Below, in pieces: positions 15,101-30,200 of a stretch of 64,000 bases of DNA. The translations under genes and the position numbers were made by a program. Numbering within the stretch: position 1 is the first letter of the stretch; each line of letters opens with the position of its first letter. The notes below the pieces were generated by a model. That model was given only the letters and a program-made list of their open reading frames with translations. It had not been told where the DNA came from and made no database searches. Origin of the DNA: Astropecten irregularis (lineage: Eukaryota > Echinodermata > Asteroidea > Paxillosida > Astropectinidae); NCBI GenBank assembly GCA_963971285.1, contig OZ020258.1:5890001-5954000 (forward strand), read 5' to 3'.

Positions 15101-18100
15101 AATATGCGATAAAGTATCTTTCAAAGGATGCAAGCGCAACTAACCCATGGCTGGATTCGAACCCACAATCTGTAGAATGACCACAAGATCTTGAGTATGA
15201 CACACCAGACCACTAGGCCACAGCACATCATAAGTGATTGACAAAGCACCAAGAAATGCCAAACCTCTGCCATGAACTCAGTGTGTAGTGAGTAGGTGTC
15301 ATCTGATGGTTATGCTCTCACATTAAGAAGCAGTTTTTAGGTGAAACAGATTTGGTATATTACCTGGAAGAGCATGACCTCCTCAGCCAGAGGTTCGATC
15401 TCAGTAGCCCTTGGCCTGGATTCCTCCAGCTTGACCTGAGTTGCTTGGATCCAGTCCAGGTTATCTTGGACATTCATGGTCTCCTCCACACAGCGGTCAG
15501 CTATCTCCAAGTCATCCAGGGAGTTCTGGAGACGTTTGCGGAGGGCCTCGTAGCGACGGTTGACTTCATCAACCTCAAGCTGGATGGGAGTCTTACCTGG
15601 TATTCACATACCAAGCAAAGAGAATTTTCATTTTATTGCCGAAATGCGAGAAAGAAATTACTGTTCTTTAGCAAATAATTACTTTTAAGCAGATACTGCT
15701 TAATTTGTAAATTACTGCCTAAAAATAGATAATGGCTGATCAGACAAATACAAATACTTTGTATTTCCTCAGGGTTTAGCATACCCCCAATGAAAAATCA
15801 TTAATAGTGCATTTCCATGGTTTGCGGGACATTTTGTATTTCTATGGAACCATAAGTGGTATACTTGCTGATTTCAAGGAAAAAATTTAAATTGGAGTCT
15901 TTCAAGAATGATTGATCAAGGAATAGGTCAAAGTCACTTAACAGGTATTAACTTAATATGTTACTGTGGAATAGCACTCCGCACTTGCGCAAAAAATAGC
16001 CCACCGGATCTCAGACAAACATTGCAACCATGCAAACGTGTGGTGAGTGTGCTTGTGTGCATGTATAAAAAGTTTGTCTGACATCCGGGGATTTTGTACA
16101 TGTACGCGCTGGCCAAATCACTCGTGTGACGTCATTAGTGCGGACCGTTATTGCCAAATAAAAATGAATCCAGATTGAATTTGAAACATAAAATTCTGAT
16201 GCCTTGGATTTTTGTTTTTCACGGTCCTCATACCTCTGAATTCCTCATCGGGTTCATCTGGGATGCCTGGCACGGCGGGCTCTCCGCGTCCTTGCTTGGT
16301 GGAGAAGTAGAAGGGCTTGTTACTGACTGGTGCAGCGACATCCTTGATCAGACCGTCCAGGTCTTTACCACAGGAGTTGATGTCATCGATGTTGGGTTCG
16401 TAGTCATCAACCTCTTGGAGCAAAGGCTGTTTGGATATAACGAGGGAGGAAGTAGGATTCCAGATCAATAAATAGTATTAGCAAGGGGTTAAAAAGACAA
16501 AATCGCCACATAGTGCACTTCTATGGAACTCACAATTTGATGTCACCCTTCCTCCCCCAACCCATTCACAGTTTGTGCTCTGCTATATCAAAATGAGGCA
16601 CTTCAGGGCAAGAGCATAAACGGAGAAATAGCCAAAATCCATCTGGGGTTGATTTTTCACATTTTGAGTTTTTTGTTGTTGTTGCAAATTTCTGATGCTC
16701 AGAACGTTATAAAATATTGTCTGCTAGTTTCAGACTGGAATAGGACCAGCATTTTGTTTTTTCAGACTTTTATAATAAAGACAGGTCATCTCAAAATCTT
16801 CGCTTAGAAATGTCTCACTGCAGTGGGAAACACAGTGTTGTGAAGCAATCCTACATCTCTATTTTGGAGATATGTCAAAAATCAATCGTTTTCCTCAAAT
16901 ATTAAGATGTGGATGCAAATTTGAATGCATAATCAGCCCCCTTCATATAGGACCAAAAAAAAATCAATAGGCCTAATGGAATTGAAGAACAATTATTTGT
17001 TTGTTATTTCTACAGGTGTTAACTTGAACACACAATATATCAATATTTCATATTACGTCATGCAAGGTTATATAAATGTTATCTCCCAAACAAACAACCA
17101 ACCAATATGAAAACAAACAGTGATGATGTTAATAACATGAGTTGTAATGTTAAAGCACACATCAGTAGCCTTGGTGAATACCAGGTACCAATATGCTCCG
17201 TGCATAACCCACTGATGGAGTTATAGTCTGGTGCCCTATCAATCAATCTACAGATGACCTGTACACCTATTGATAAATACAACACATTATACACAAACAG
17301 GAACCATAATCTTACCCACAATGTATTGTATGCCATTCCAATGAAATATGTTCATTTATTGAGCGTGTGCATCGTCAGGATACTGGATGGCATAAGCAAC
17401 TATGTGCATGACACGTAGGCACCAGAAAAATAGGCCTAGAAAACATTCTTGAGATTGTCATTCGCCAGTCAGTACCAACAATGCACATCCACAGATCAAA
17501 GGCCTCTTCTAAAACTCGGCTCAGGCTCAGGCTTCGTCTTTCTCATCAATATGTTGAAAATATAGGTTGCGGTTTTTCATTGAAGCCGATGCTCAGTACT
17601 TTCAAACCGCAGCCAAAAGCTTCTCTTTCGATATGGATTTTAAAAAATGGAGCCGGAGACAGAGTCGGAGCCAGGATTTAGAATAGGCCCCTGATCTGCA
17701 TATTTCATGGGAATGACATACTGCAAGTAGAACAATGTGTTGGTACCCCGTAATCCATCAACACATATCCAATTATTACGATAGTGAACCAACCAATGAA
17801 TCCATGAGACATTATTCAATGACACACATAAAACCCACACCCACAAACTGGTGAATGATTAAGAAATTTTTAGTCAAACTCAATTAAAACTTTCCAAAAT
17901 GTCAACTCAGAATTGGGCCATTTGAATTTATATCTCAGGTACTTCAAATATTAGTAACCAGTTCAAAAAAATATTCCAAAATAGTCAGGGACTCTGTAGT
18001 CTGTATGAAATTAAAGGTTGTTACACTGGAGTCCAGACTTGACACAGACGACTGAAGGATTTAGGGCCTTTCTCAAAGCTCGGCTTTGGCTCAGGCACCC

Positions 18101-18268
18101 GGCTCCGGCTCCATTTCGTGAATCCATTTTAAAATTATGGGTATCAAAATAGAGACTTTTGGCTGCAGTTGGGAAGTAGATTCTCTGGTTTGAAAAAGAA
18201 ACCAGAGCTTCAGTTTCAATGAATAACCACAACTTATATTTTCAGCATATGGATAACAGAGACGAAGT

Positions 18269-18299
<31 letters not shown>

Positions 18300-21200
18300 A
18301 GAGCCAGAGCTGGAGCAGAAGCTGAGTTTTGAGAAAGGCCTCTAGTACCGGTATCTCTGAAGTTTCATTAATTTATTAAAATGGTGGTGGAGGTTAGGTA
18401 ATGAGGTAAAACTGGTGTTTATGTCTATTCAACACAGGAAGGTTAGTAACCATGGTAAAATGTAAATCCTGAAATGCAATCAAAATCACTGTACCAATAA
18501 TGACATGAAATTAACACAAAATGATAAAATGTGTTAGTAAATATTAAAAATTCCAAATGAAGTCGAATTATGGGAGATTAACGCGCACAAATTTAGTTTA
18601 TGCTGGTGAAGTCGATGGATAGATGTGTTAAAATGAATACTCGTTCCTCCAATGGTGAAACTATCTATCGTCAATAACTGTAAATGATTGAGCAATCTAA
18701 CCATGGAAATGAGAGGCGATAAGTTTACGTTGCCATGAGAACTGACAGGATAACTTTATGGGATTTTCCGACGTTACTACCTTGCTGACTGATTTGGGCA
18801 GCTTTTGTTCCTCCGCATCATATTCCTCCATTGGTGTTTCAACTGGGGCACGCTACAAATACGTTTAAAACAGGGTTAGTGTCAAGTCAGTGTTGTGTCA
18901 GTGTTTTGTATTATAGTTTTACTGATGTGACTTATATCGAGTGTGAGTGTTGTGCTGGTGTTTATTCGGTGTTAATTTGGTGTTCATAGTACTGGCTGAA
19001 CTTTATAGATCAACATGCTATATTACCAATACAATTAAGTTGGACACCATGTTGAGAATTTCTGTTTTAGTTTTATCAATATTCATTATTTGTATGAGCT
19101 AAAAAAATATGCTTAAAGTTAGGAAGGCTTGACACATTTCGATCCTAGCAGGATCTTTCTCAAAGGCTAAAGGAGAAAGATACTGCTTCGATCGAAATGT
19201 GTCAGGCCCTCCTAACTTTAAGCATTTGATATATTTCAGGTCTTTTTGGCTGATGAGCAGTTTCCGCAGCAGTTTATTACTTGTATTGAGCTAAAAAATA
19301 TAGTAAAAACAATATCTGATTGATTATGGACCTTTGAAAAGCAGGGCTTTTAGTGTAATGGTTTCAAGCATTTGGCCATGGACCCACTTTTTGTCCACTC
19401 GTGTTCAAATGACTGAATGCAATAGAGGGATTCCAATATGATGCGTTTTAAATTGATCTGCGTACTTCTGTGTTTAAAAAGGAGGCTGTCTGTGCCAGCT
19501 TCTTATACACGTAGGTACGTGCACATGTGTGCACTTTTGCGCTCTGCTACAGCCAAGCACGCTTATTTGTACCTGAGCTGAGAGTGCAGGCCATACTGTG
19601 TCGAATGGCCTCAGCAGCGCGGCCTAAGTACAGCACAGAGAGCTTCGGTATGCGGATGTGCGCAGACGGCACTAATGTGAAATCCCTCTATTGGTTGATT
19701 AAAAGGTTTGTATGTTGTGATACCAAGTTACGGCCGCATACATCCCAACCGAGACCTGCTTTAGGAAAGGCCTACCGTGAGTGTGACACATCAAGTTAAG
19801 GACCGAATGCCAACACAAATTCTACAAATCAACCAAACTGCATATTCCATTCAAGACAGATTATTTTGACATGCCAACTGACATCACAAGAGTTAATAGT
19901 GCACCTTTATTACTTTATATCATGTCAAAATATGTGGAAGTCAAATAGGGATTTTCAGCAAGGGATGAAAGTCACAAACCTGAGATTTTTTAGCAAGGCG
20001 GATCTCTCTGGCATATTGCTTAAGCTGCAAACAGTTCAATTCAGTACACACACAGGGACAAATTATCAACTGTTATCTTTAGAGAGAAACTTCTTAAAAG
20101 ATTCTGAGTTTGGAACAACTTAATACAACTTAATCTCCTCAGAAATTTGTACTTAAAAAAACAAATGAGAACAAGGCGAATGGATATTTCAAAATTTTCT
20201 CAAGATGAGTTTTGCTTCTGTCAAAGCGTGGATGATTTAACAATGAATTTCAATGTCCTGGAAAGAAAAAGCCTTAATTCCACGATTGCATGAAGTCCGC
20301 ACTTTATACAATACACAATGAATAAACAATGGATAAAACAATGGTAGACGGTGCTGAAACAAAAGGAGGATTGTAATACATAAACATAAATTGTATGCCG
20401 ATATTCGTCAAGAAAAAAACCAGTAAGAGTTTCAGAAATTGAGACTGGAGATTGACAGCTTTATCCATTTCATCTCTAAGGAGTTGCCATTCGACTTGTT
20501 GAGATCCCGAGATAAATAATCTTGGGAAGACGATGTGTTACAGGCAAGATGACAACATCCTGAGATAATTCATCATGGGATGACAACATCCTTAATTCAA
20601 AATGATGACATCCTGAGAAAATTTATCACGGCATGACAACATCCTAAATTCAAGATGTCAACATCCTCAGAAAATTGATAATCGGATGAATTTATCACAG
20701 ACTGAACATTTCCTGACAATACCATCAAGTCGTCGAGTTAGAACCTGAATTAAAAAAAGTCTCAAGCTGAATATAATTAATAATAAATGACCCACTCGGT
20801 CTGGGTAACCTACCCGGAGCTCCTTGATCTTGGCCTTGATGGCTCCAGAGTCTTTGGCTGTCAGCGTGGCCTGTTGGAGACGTCGCTCCATTCCATCCAG
20901 CCAGAAGTTGGTGTCCTTGTGCATGGTGTTGTACCTGTCGGTGGACTCTTGGAGGGCCTCCAGCTGCTTGGATCTAAGGATTGTTGAGGATTGAGGAATC
21001 GTTTCAAATTGGAGCCAGAAGTTTCAGAAGGTAATATGCCCAATTACTATACCTAATAAATATTCATGACCAAGAGCTGAATCCAAATTGGTCAATTCAC
21101 CATCACGTGCCAGTGGATATATTTGCTGATAAAAAAAAAACACCTTGGCATTGTCTTTTTTCATCAAAAGAGGGTGCCACTCAAAAACATTCTTTTACAA

Positions 21201-24200
21201 TTCAATGTTCATTCGCCACTCATATAAAAAATATGACATAAAAATGACATACATGGTGGAAATTGTTTGGTCTTTGCTCCGTTAAAAAAACATACAATAT
21301 ACAAACATCATTAACACAGCAATAAAAACACGTAGACCAAGATTATGTATAAAAAAATTGCATTATGGTAACAAACAATAAAAAATCAAAAACACTACAC
21401 TGAGTTGTTCTGATTTAATCATGTCAAATTCATCTTTGTTTGTGAAATTTTCAGAAGGATGAATGCTATACTAACCTCTTAGCCACGATTTCATCCACAG
21501 CAGACCAGTTGACATCCACATTAGCCATGATGGCCTTGACGTGGGAGGTGTCATTGGCCTTGGGTTCGCTGATCAACTGCTCACCGAGGTGGTGGATGTG
21601 CTCGTTGACTGGCTTTTGACTGTTCAGCTTCTGCTTGATGGTCTGCAGAATAACAATTAATTATCAATATCGAACACGATTGTCAATGAGTGAAGCGGTG
21701 CTTATTTGTCCTCATAGGCCTCATGATTTTTATGGTTTCAGTACTTCTGTTCTGTTTTTGCGTGTACTATTGAAAACAACAAATCTAAAAAATCATTACA
21801 GCAGCCAAACAAATAAAAAGCCAACAAAGGGCAGTAGTTTTAAAGTCAATCCTTTCCTTTCTCTCTTTATTAGGTAAAGTACTACACATGCCAAAAAGTT
21901 CCTTTTAAATGCATGAATCCAGACTATCAAGAAGATTTTGCTTCAGATATAGCCAGAGTCTGAATCGAAGAAGCCCTGGCTCATGCAACTGAACAGAGAA
22001 GATATTTGAGTGCATAAGTGTCATCTGACATTCACTGTCAACATAAAATGTTGACATGGCCAGTAAATAGTACCAAGGTATTCGGATTGATGGATTCCAG
22101 CTTCTGTTTTATACCTTGAGGTTGTTGCTGATGACTGGTATGTCATTCCTCATGAACTCCTTGGACTGCATCGCCTTGAGCTGAGGCAGAATCTCCTCCT
22201 CCATGGCATCCACCTGCTTCTCAAAGTCGCTCAGCCGGTTTGTCAGCGAGTCCAGGGTTTCGCCGTGGTCAGACGTGGCCTGCTTGACATTGCCGTAGCG
22301 CTCGTTGATGGTGTCCAGCTTGGACTGGATCAGCTTGGCCTCCTCTGGCTCCTTGGTCTGCATGTGCGAGACGGCCAGCCGGTTGACCGTGTCGATGATG
22401 GGCTTGTGGTCTTCGATGTCTTTGTGGACAACCTAACGAAATCAACAAGCAAATTGATCATTCAAATCCCTGGAAACAAAATGGATGATGCTTGCTGCCA
22501 AAAGCTGGCCAAAGCAGCAAAAGAGAAAACTGCTTTCACGATTTCTCAAAATTGTTTCCTTTTTCAAATCAGTTGATCTAAAATCCCCCACAGCGAAATA
22601 CCCTGCCTTTGGCAATATGCAAGAAAAGTTTTGGCACTACAGTAAATTCTGACAACAAAATTCTTAAGATTAATCTTAGCATAAAATTTAGCTCAGGATT
22701 AATTTGAACGTAGTCCTATTTTTGTGCTTAACAGCTACATACCTTCTGTGCTTCCATGTTGTCCAGAAGTGGTTCTTTGTGGATGACCAGCAAGGTTCCC
22801 TTGTCCAGCCTGTGGACGTCATTCTCAGCCTGGTCAAGCCAGGACAGCAGCATGTCCAGCTGGTCTTGAAGGTCCAGTGCAGCGGTCAGTGCATCACGGA
22901 GAACGTCAAGGCGGTCATCAATGCTGCCCTGGAGGGCCTGGTAGCGTTTCACGATCTCGTCTGTTCGGGGAGAGGTCATAAGACGCAGGTTTAATAATGG
23001 GACAATGGGACAACGTGCAAGTTCAAGCGGGGTCTGTGGAAGTGCAGCGCAACAGGCAACATGAAATTGTCAACGGTGGTTCTTCCCAACTTACCAACTC
23101 TGTAGTCAGTGTCTCGTTTGACAGCATTATGAGCCTTTCCTAGGTCATCCCCAGTGTCTCGTACCTTCTCCACCTCGCTGAAATGCTGAATCACATCCAT
23201 CCGCACGTTCTGCAGTCACAAAACAAGAACAATTGCCATAATTTTGAAGATCAGAAAAGTGAAAATGTCTGGCATGTGAAATTTCAGTGAATACGGTATG
23301 GTTTGCGGGAGCACCGTGTATAAAATAATCTCTTCTATGAGTGTGTGGTTCCGAGAAGAACCGGTGGTTGACACTCCACATTCCAAACAATTTGCTTTGT
23401 TCGTCTTCAGGAGGGTGACTGATTGCCTGACTTGGAGGCTGCTGGTTATAAGTGCTGTAGAGGATGCTAAGGCTGCACTGGAACAGAATAGCTTGCTTGG
23501 CGGTGGATACACTGGACTGAAGGGCTACAAAAAGGCAACCAGACACCCTCCTCAAGACAACGAGAGCAAACTGTTCTGAACGTAGAGTGTTCACCATCGG
23601 TTCTTCTCAGAATCACATGCACACTCAAAGTAGAGATTCTTGTACATGGTGCTACCGCAAACCTACCTAATAGTACTTCCACCATGCATAGCTTAAAGTC
23701 TTATAGTATATCTGAAATTCATTTGAGCCTCTTAGGCCACACAGGTTTGACACAGAAATAGAAACATTGTATAGTTTAGCGATTTGTTCTTCAATTTTGT
23801 AAATTCCGTTGTTCCCTCACTATACATATCAATACAAAAAAGTTACCTCCACACAATACACCATGCATACAGTGGAAACAGAAAACATAGGAACAGTCAC
23901 CCAAAAACCAATATGTCGGCCATCAATTACAATCTTCTGCGAACGTATCATAGCTTAACACTTTTCATGCCGAGAGCCAGTCACAAACAATGTGTATTAC
24001 ATAGAATTTGGGTTGGTAGCCGGTGTAGCTGCTAAGCAGGTTACTCTGTGCTTAGCATATTTGGGTGCTTATAGTGAGTGTAGTTGTCTTCTTGACTTTG
24101 ATAGCCCATGTCAATTTTTTTTTAATAGATTGAGATTAGATTAACAAATAATATTTGTGTCAAATCATTTTCGCTGATGAGCAGTTTGCTGTTTATCACT

Positions 24201-27200
24201 TGTATTTCTGTTTGTTTTAGGGATGGCTAACAATGAATTTTGAAACTTATTTAAAAGACACCATACAAAATCATAAATATATGACACAACGTTTACGCAT
24301 ACCAAAACATTTAAAAAGAAAGATCCACTTTACATAGAGAAGGTTTATCATGCAAGTGACATGAAGGATATCAACCAATAAATTGTTGGCAAGTCTTACT
24401 CTGAGTTGTTCTGATAAGAGTGCCCACTCCGCTGGCTATTGGGGTATAATGGGGTGTTAATAACCGTAAGATGTTAGCATGATAATGCAATGCCTTCCAT
24501 TACATGCAATGATTTGGGAGTCAATTTCACAAAAAGGTTTGAGCTTTTCAAAACCTCATCTTTTGGGTTTCCAGCTTTGTCTCCATCATCAATAAGATTA
24601 TGAGATCTGGGGTCGATTTCACGAAGCCCTACATTCGATTGTAACTCAAGTTACAAAGGGCCTGTTTGTTTCAGGCATGTGATCCGGCACGCAAAAGCTG
24701 CTCTGGATCCCATTTTCGCATATCCTGCCTGCGACGTGGATTTGCAAGATCAAATATGGCGACACAAACAGGATTACCCATCGTATCCTACGTAGGGCTG
24801 CAATGCATCAGAAGTTCTACGATTGAATGTAAGTAACGATGAGTTTGGTGAAATCAACCCCTGCTCATCTAAGTCGGTGAAGGTCATGGTGAAAGTTACA
24901 AAGCCTGGTCTACAGTCACATGTCCTTCAAAACCCTGAAATACAAGGATTAATTTAGGGTGGAAAGGATTTGGGGTTGTTGCTGGTGAAAGTGAAAGAAA
25001 TCCCATTTACTTGATGTCTGTCCTGATCCCTTCACTAAATAGATGGACAAAAAGATGGTCATTTGATATGAAGGATATTATTGAAAGAGAAACACACCTT
25101 GAGGTGTTCAATCTGTTTCTTGATGCCTTCTGGGTTGGCACTGATGGCCTCCTTCAGGATGCCGGCCAACCTCCTCTCCGTCTTGTCCATCCAGGGCATC
25201 ATGGGAGCGCATGCATCCTCAAACTTCTGGTGCTTGTCCACCAAGTCGTGCATGGTGGCGGTGAACTCCGTCGCCTCGTCCTTGACGGCATTGTAGCGGA
25301 CGTTGATGTCCATCAGGTTGTCCCGCAGCCAGGTCGGCTCAGGGGTCTCCTGGTAGTTCGAGGAGAACTTGGGTGGGAGGGTGTTGGTACGGAAGGTTTC
25401 AAGATCCTGGCGGTACGTCTGTGAGATAACAGGACAGGAAGGTTGATAAATGAGGAGGGTTAAAGCACGTTAAGCTGAGGGTGAGATACATTCATACACA
25501 TAAACATAAACAAAACAGTTGTTCTCGTAGGATGGTACTTACCTTCTGGACATCCAGGATTCTGTTGCCACTCATATTCAGGTACCTGACATCAGCTCCC
25601 TCTGACACCATCCCCTCATTGAACTGATCCTGTTCCTTCATCTGCTGCTTCAGGGTCTGCAGGTCTGTGCCAATGCTCTTCTTGGCCTGTTGCAGCTGCT
25701 GTGTTCCCCTCTTGATCCAGCCGTCCGTGTCTTCCCTCTCGAAGGTGAACTTCTCCAGGTCGGGCATGATGCCTTGGACCTTGTTCTGGCGGGTCTGGGA
25801 CTCCACGTAGACAACATCGTAGCGATCCTTGAGCTCAGAGCTGATGTGCTGCAGCTGGCTGCAGTCCTCTGGCCGCAGGCTTGAGGCAAACTCATCCAGA
25901 AGCCGCTTGGCACCGTTGATCTCTTGGGCGACTGGCTGTTGATGGGCCAGTATGTCATCATGTAGGACCTACATAAAACAGAAAACAAGAGAATTGCATC
26001 AAACCATTTTGTAATTCACGATCTCTTCACCAAAGGTAAACAGGTAATCATTTCAGTTCTTCACCAGGAAGACAGATTAACATAAGTAAACTCCACAAGA
26101 CTTCTAACCTGGTGATCCGTGGCCTGTCCTTTAAGAGGCTTGACTTCATCACTCAGAGGCTGCTCTGAGCCGAGACGTCTCTCAGCCTCGGCCACCCAGT
26201 CCAAGAGGTCCATCAATGCTGCCAGCTGACGGCGGAGTCTCTCCTCAAGAGAAAGCTGCAAAGGGAACGTATCAGAGAATTCTTCCATATGAATCCAAGG
26301 ATATCAAGTTTGTTTTTCAGTAACACACTGAAATGCACTCTGAAAACATTCTTTGGTTAAAGTTGTTTTGCTTTATACAAGTGGCTCAATTTTCCAATAG
26401 ACATCAAAAAAGCCAAAAAATTTAAAGTAATTTTTCCTCAAATGAAATGCAATTAACAACAACATGAACACTTCTTCTAGGAAAACCTCATTTGGTTATT
26501 TGCTTTTTTGTTTGAAACCTAAATGAAATAATAACTGATATTAAGAGAATGATTGCTCTACCATTTAGAGGCTAACACTCAAAATCTCATAGCGATGTAA
26601 ACATGCTACACAGGATGCATCGAAGAGCTACCTCCTATTGGCCTCAGGCTGAGGTCATCCCACTCAAATCACAACAGGTGCATGAGGTTTATGATGATCC
26701 CAGACAAGAACCAACGAACCATACCTTCTCTTCTTTCTCCTTCTTCAGTCTGGCCAGGTCGTCTTGGGCAGCCTTGAGGTACTCCTGAGCGGTCAAGTCT
26801 AGATTGTCGTAGGTCTCCCGGAGGTTGACCGTCTTCTGATTCAGGTCCTCTTGCTGCTCATAAGCCAGCTTGTCGCGGTGGTCCTGCTGGAACTGGGTGC
26901 TCTTCAGGTAGGACTCGTTGACGGGGGATTTCATGGCGGTGATTTCGGAGCAGAGGTTCTTGAAGTAAAGAGGGAGGAAAAGGAATCGTGAAATAATCAC
27001 TCCCAAGAGACATCACACTTGCCCAGATTTTTTTTTTTCAGTTTCCATCTCATGAAGTCAATATTTGTCAGGATATCGACATAGACTCTTAAACAGATAG
27101 GCGGCCCATGGGATTTTGTGCACAAAATAGACCAATATTAACAATATGACATGAAATTTTCCCAAATGGTTAATCTTTGGCTGACCTGGAATTCATCAAT

Positions 27201-30200
27201 CTCATTCTCCAGTGGTTCGATGTCCATGGTGGACGGCCGTGACCTCTCCAGCTTGGTCTCAGTGGAAGTAACCCAGTCTAGTTTCTCGGTGACGCTGCCA
27301 TCGCGCTCAATGTACTGCTCGGCCAGCTTCAGATCGTCCAATCGGAGGTTGATCGCGACCTTCAGATCGTCGTAGCGTGTGTTGGCGCTGTCCAATTGGC
27401 GCTGGGTCTCTGTCTCTGTTATGCAGATAAGCATTGTGAATGTAATCTTTACAACGTTTTATCTTTAAAAAATAACAATATTTCTCATTGATATTATTGA
27501 AATGTACATTTGGTTTATTAACCCTAACCCTCTGCATCTACCACACATCATCAGGACTTGAGGGACTACATACGTCCTTTCCAATTGTTAAATAAGCAAG
27601 AGGGGAAGAAGCTGAGGTAGTATTTGGTCTCAAACACAACTTCTGACAGCTAGATCAACAGAATTGTACTAACCGTCATCTTGTAGCATGCCGCTTCTGT
27701 CCAGGTCTACCGGCTTCTGTCTCATGGTGTCTCTGTCTCTGGTTTGTCTAGGAGTAGCGGCGCGGCTGTCTGGCTTCCGCCCTTCACTGAGCTGGGTGGA
27801 GTGGGTGTGGGGCTGTTTGAAGGCCGGCTGCTCTACCTCGCGGATCACGTCATCATACTTGCGGCCAAGCTTGTTCAACTTGTCCATGCTGGGCTTGTAT
27901 TCAGCCACATCTTTCTGGAAAGGCTGGTCATAAGAAAAACAAAAACGATTCAGTACAAACTAGCCAACCAAGTCAGATATGAAAGTTGGCAGCCAAGTTA
28001 AGGTCACCCTTCTCGTGAAACTTTGTTCTGTTATCACTAAACCTAGGGCCTTGACAAAATCAGTCTTAAGGCTAGGCTTGGGAATTATTTTGCTACCGCC
28101 ATTTGAGGCCCACAAAACAAAACGAAGGGATGAGACTACATGACAAAGCCGAAGAAAGGCTCCAGCTTCACCATGCATCTCAAGCCCTTCATTTCATTTA
28201 AGTAGCAAAATAAACCCCAAGCATAGCGTCAACCCTCATTTTGTAAAGGCCCTCCTCAGTCTAAATATCAAATGTCTAGTACCATGACTTCATTCAGCTG
28301 GGCTTGAACAGTCTTCAGGTCTCTGCCCACAGGGTGCATCTGATTGAGTCGGCGCTCCGTTTCTGTCAGCCAGCCGGTGGCATCCCGGTGGGTGGTGTTG
28401 TATACGCTAGCAGCCTCCTGCTTCTTTTGAAGCTGTTGCTTTCTGGAGTAGACAAAACAATCAACCAACAAACTTACTCATTCCATTTTCTCATGATGGC
28501 ATTCCCCATTTAACTGACACAAAAGCCAAAATTAAAAATGTAACTTATCCTCACAATATGGCTCAAAGTGCTTACTACTATCGAACTGGGTTTCAAATTC
28601 TACCAGCCAGACGAAAAATCATTAATAACAATAATTAATACAGGCGAATCACAATATTGTGTTGGCCAATCACAATGCATGGAATTTATCGACCCAATTC
28701 GCATCTGGAAATGGTCGATCTATTCCCCATGGCTCACCTCTTGTCTAGGACCTCTTGGAAGTCATTCCAGTTCAGGTCCACGTTCTTCAGCACGGCCGTG
28801 ACGTAGGAGGTGTCGTTGGCCTTGGGGTTGCTCTGAAGAGCCTTACCCAGCTCGTGGATCTTCTGGTGCTGCGGCCTGCGGCTCTCGCACTTGCGGGAGA
28901 TCTCCTACATCAGTAGAGAGAAGAGAGATTTGGTCAGTTATAATTGAGTTGCTGAAGGAGATGGGTTACAATGAAGGTAAATTGCTCTGTTACCATCTGC
29001 TCTGTTACCACTCTGAAAGTATCATCGTATTCCAAGGGTCGCAGGTTCGAATCCTACTCCAGTCAATTTTTAATTGACTTTAATTCATCTACAAAAATTC
29101 ACAATGCGCGAAATTTGTCCATCCTTTCCAGACTAGCAAAGGGTCGACAAATTCTGTGAATTGTAATTGCATTGGATCTTTGAGGTAAAAATCAATCTGT
29201 TTTGGAGGATTCCTCTCTGTACATACCCTGAGTACATTCTCGGTCGAGTCTTGAGTCATCACATCTCGGGACTCCAGGACTTCCTGATCGGGCAGGAGCC
29301 AGTCCTCGAAGTCATCCACCTCCCGTTCGAACTCGGCCAGCCTTTCGGAGAGGCTGTTCAGTCCGTCGCTGTGCTTCTTGGTGGCAGAGTCCACCGAGGC
29401 GTAGCGAGAGTTGATGCTGTCCAGCTTGTCCTGGATGATACGGGCATCCTTGGCATCCTTGGTCTGCATGAGCTGCTTGGCGGCCACGTTGACGTTGTCG
29501 ATGGCCGGACGGTGGTTGGTGATGTCATCATCTAGGATCTAAAGTCGGAATTGGGCAGGGAAGAGGTAATCAGGTCAGGCAAGTTTTCCACAAAGCTCAA
29601 CAATCAATACTTCATGAACCAACAGTCTGACACACAGTTTTAAAGACTGATGATAGGAGTGTGTTTTAAGCTGGACTAATTACTAATGTGTGCATTGCTG
29701 CAGAGTTGACTTGACTCGAGTCCGACTTGAGTCACATTTTTTGGCAACTCAACTCGACATTCTTGACCTAATGACTCAACTCAACTCGAGTCACTTCTTT
29801 AAAATCGCTCGACTGGAGTCACAAAAAACAGTGACTCCTTACAACCTCTGCATTGCTGTCTGATTGGTCATATAACTTTTCCATAAAAGTTCTTTCCATT
29901 GCTATAATGTGACGAAATACATGTGTCATGTATGTAGTTAGAATGAGCAACTGTTTAGCCTAAAACAAGTAAATGTCAGTAAATTTCTTTAAAATTTCAG
30001 TCATGAAGGTTAATCATACCATATATCCTACAAGTCAAATACAACCCAAAGTAACTACGGTGTTTAAACCAATGTTAAGAAGCACTGCAGAACTTATTTT
30101 ACAGTGATTCGTTGAGTGAAAATGGTTCTTTACCTTGGTGTTTTCAATTTGTTCCAAGACCGGTTCCCGGCGGGCCTCGATGACGGTTCCCTTCTCCAAG

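Larger units (their letters stand above)
16427..20813 (-). other. Largest intronic interval (E8 to E9 of U6)
   Basis: The interval is 4.4 kb between regular cassette exons and contains the two candidate mini-exons. It also contains two copies of one foldback family (17502-17695, 18065-18340), another foldback element (19421-19692), a hairpin repeat (19112-19292) and a short tandem repeat (20548-20690). The stretch 16440-17480 is AT-rich with no recognised feature. In U2 the same splice junction has no intron at all. Confidence 0.8.

Noticed and set aside
16440-17480. Further mini-exons in the AT-rich part of the largest intron.
   Set aside because: I found no open segment with matching phase and both splice signals there.
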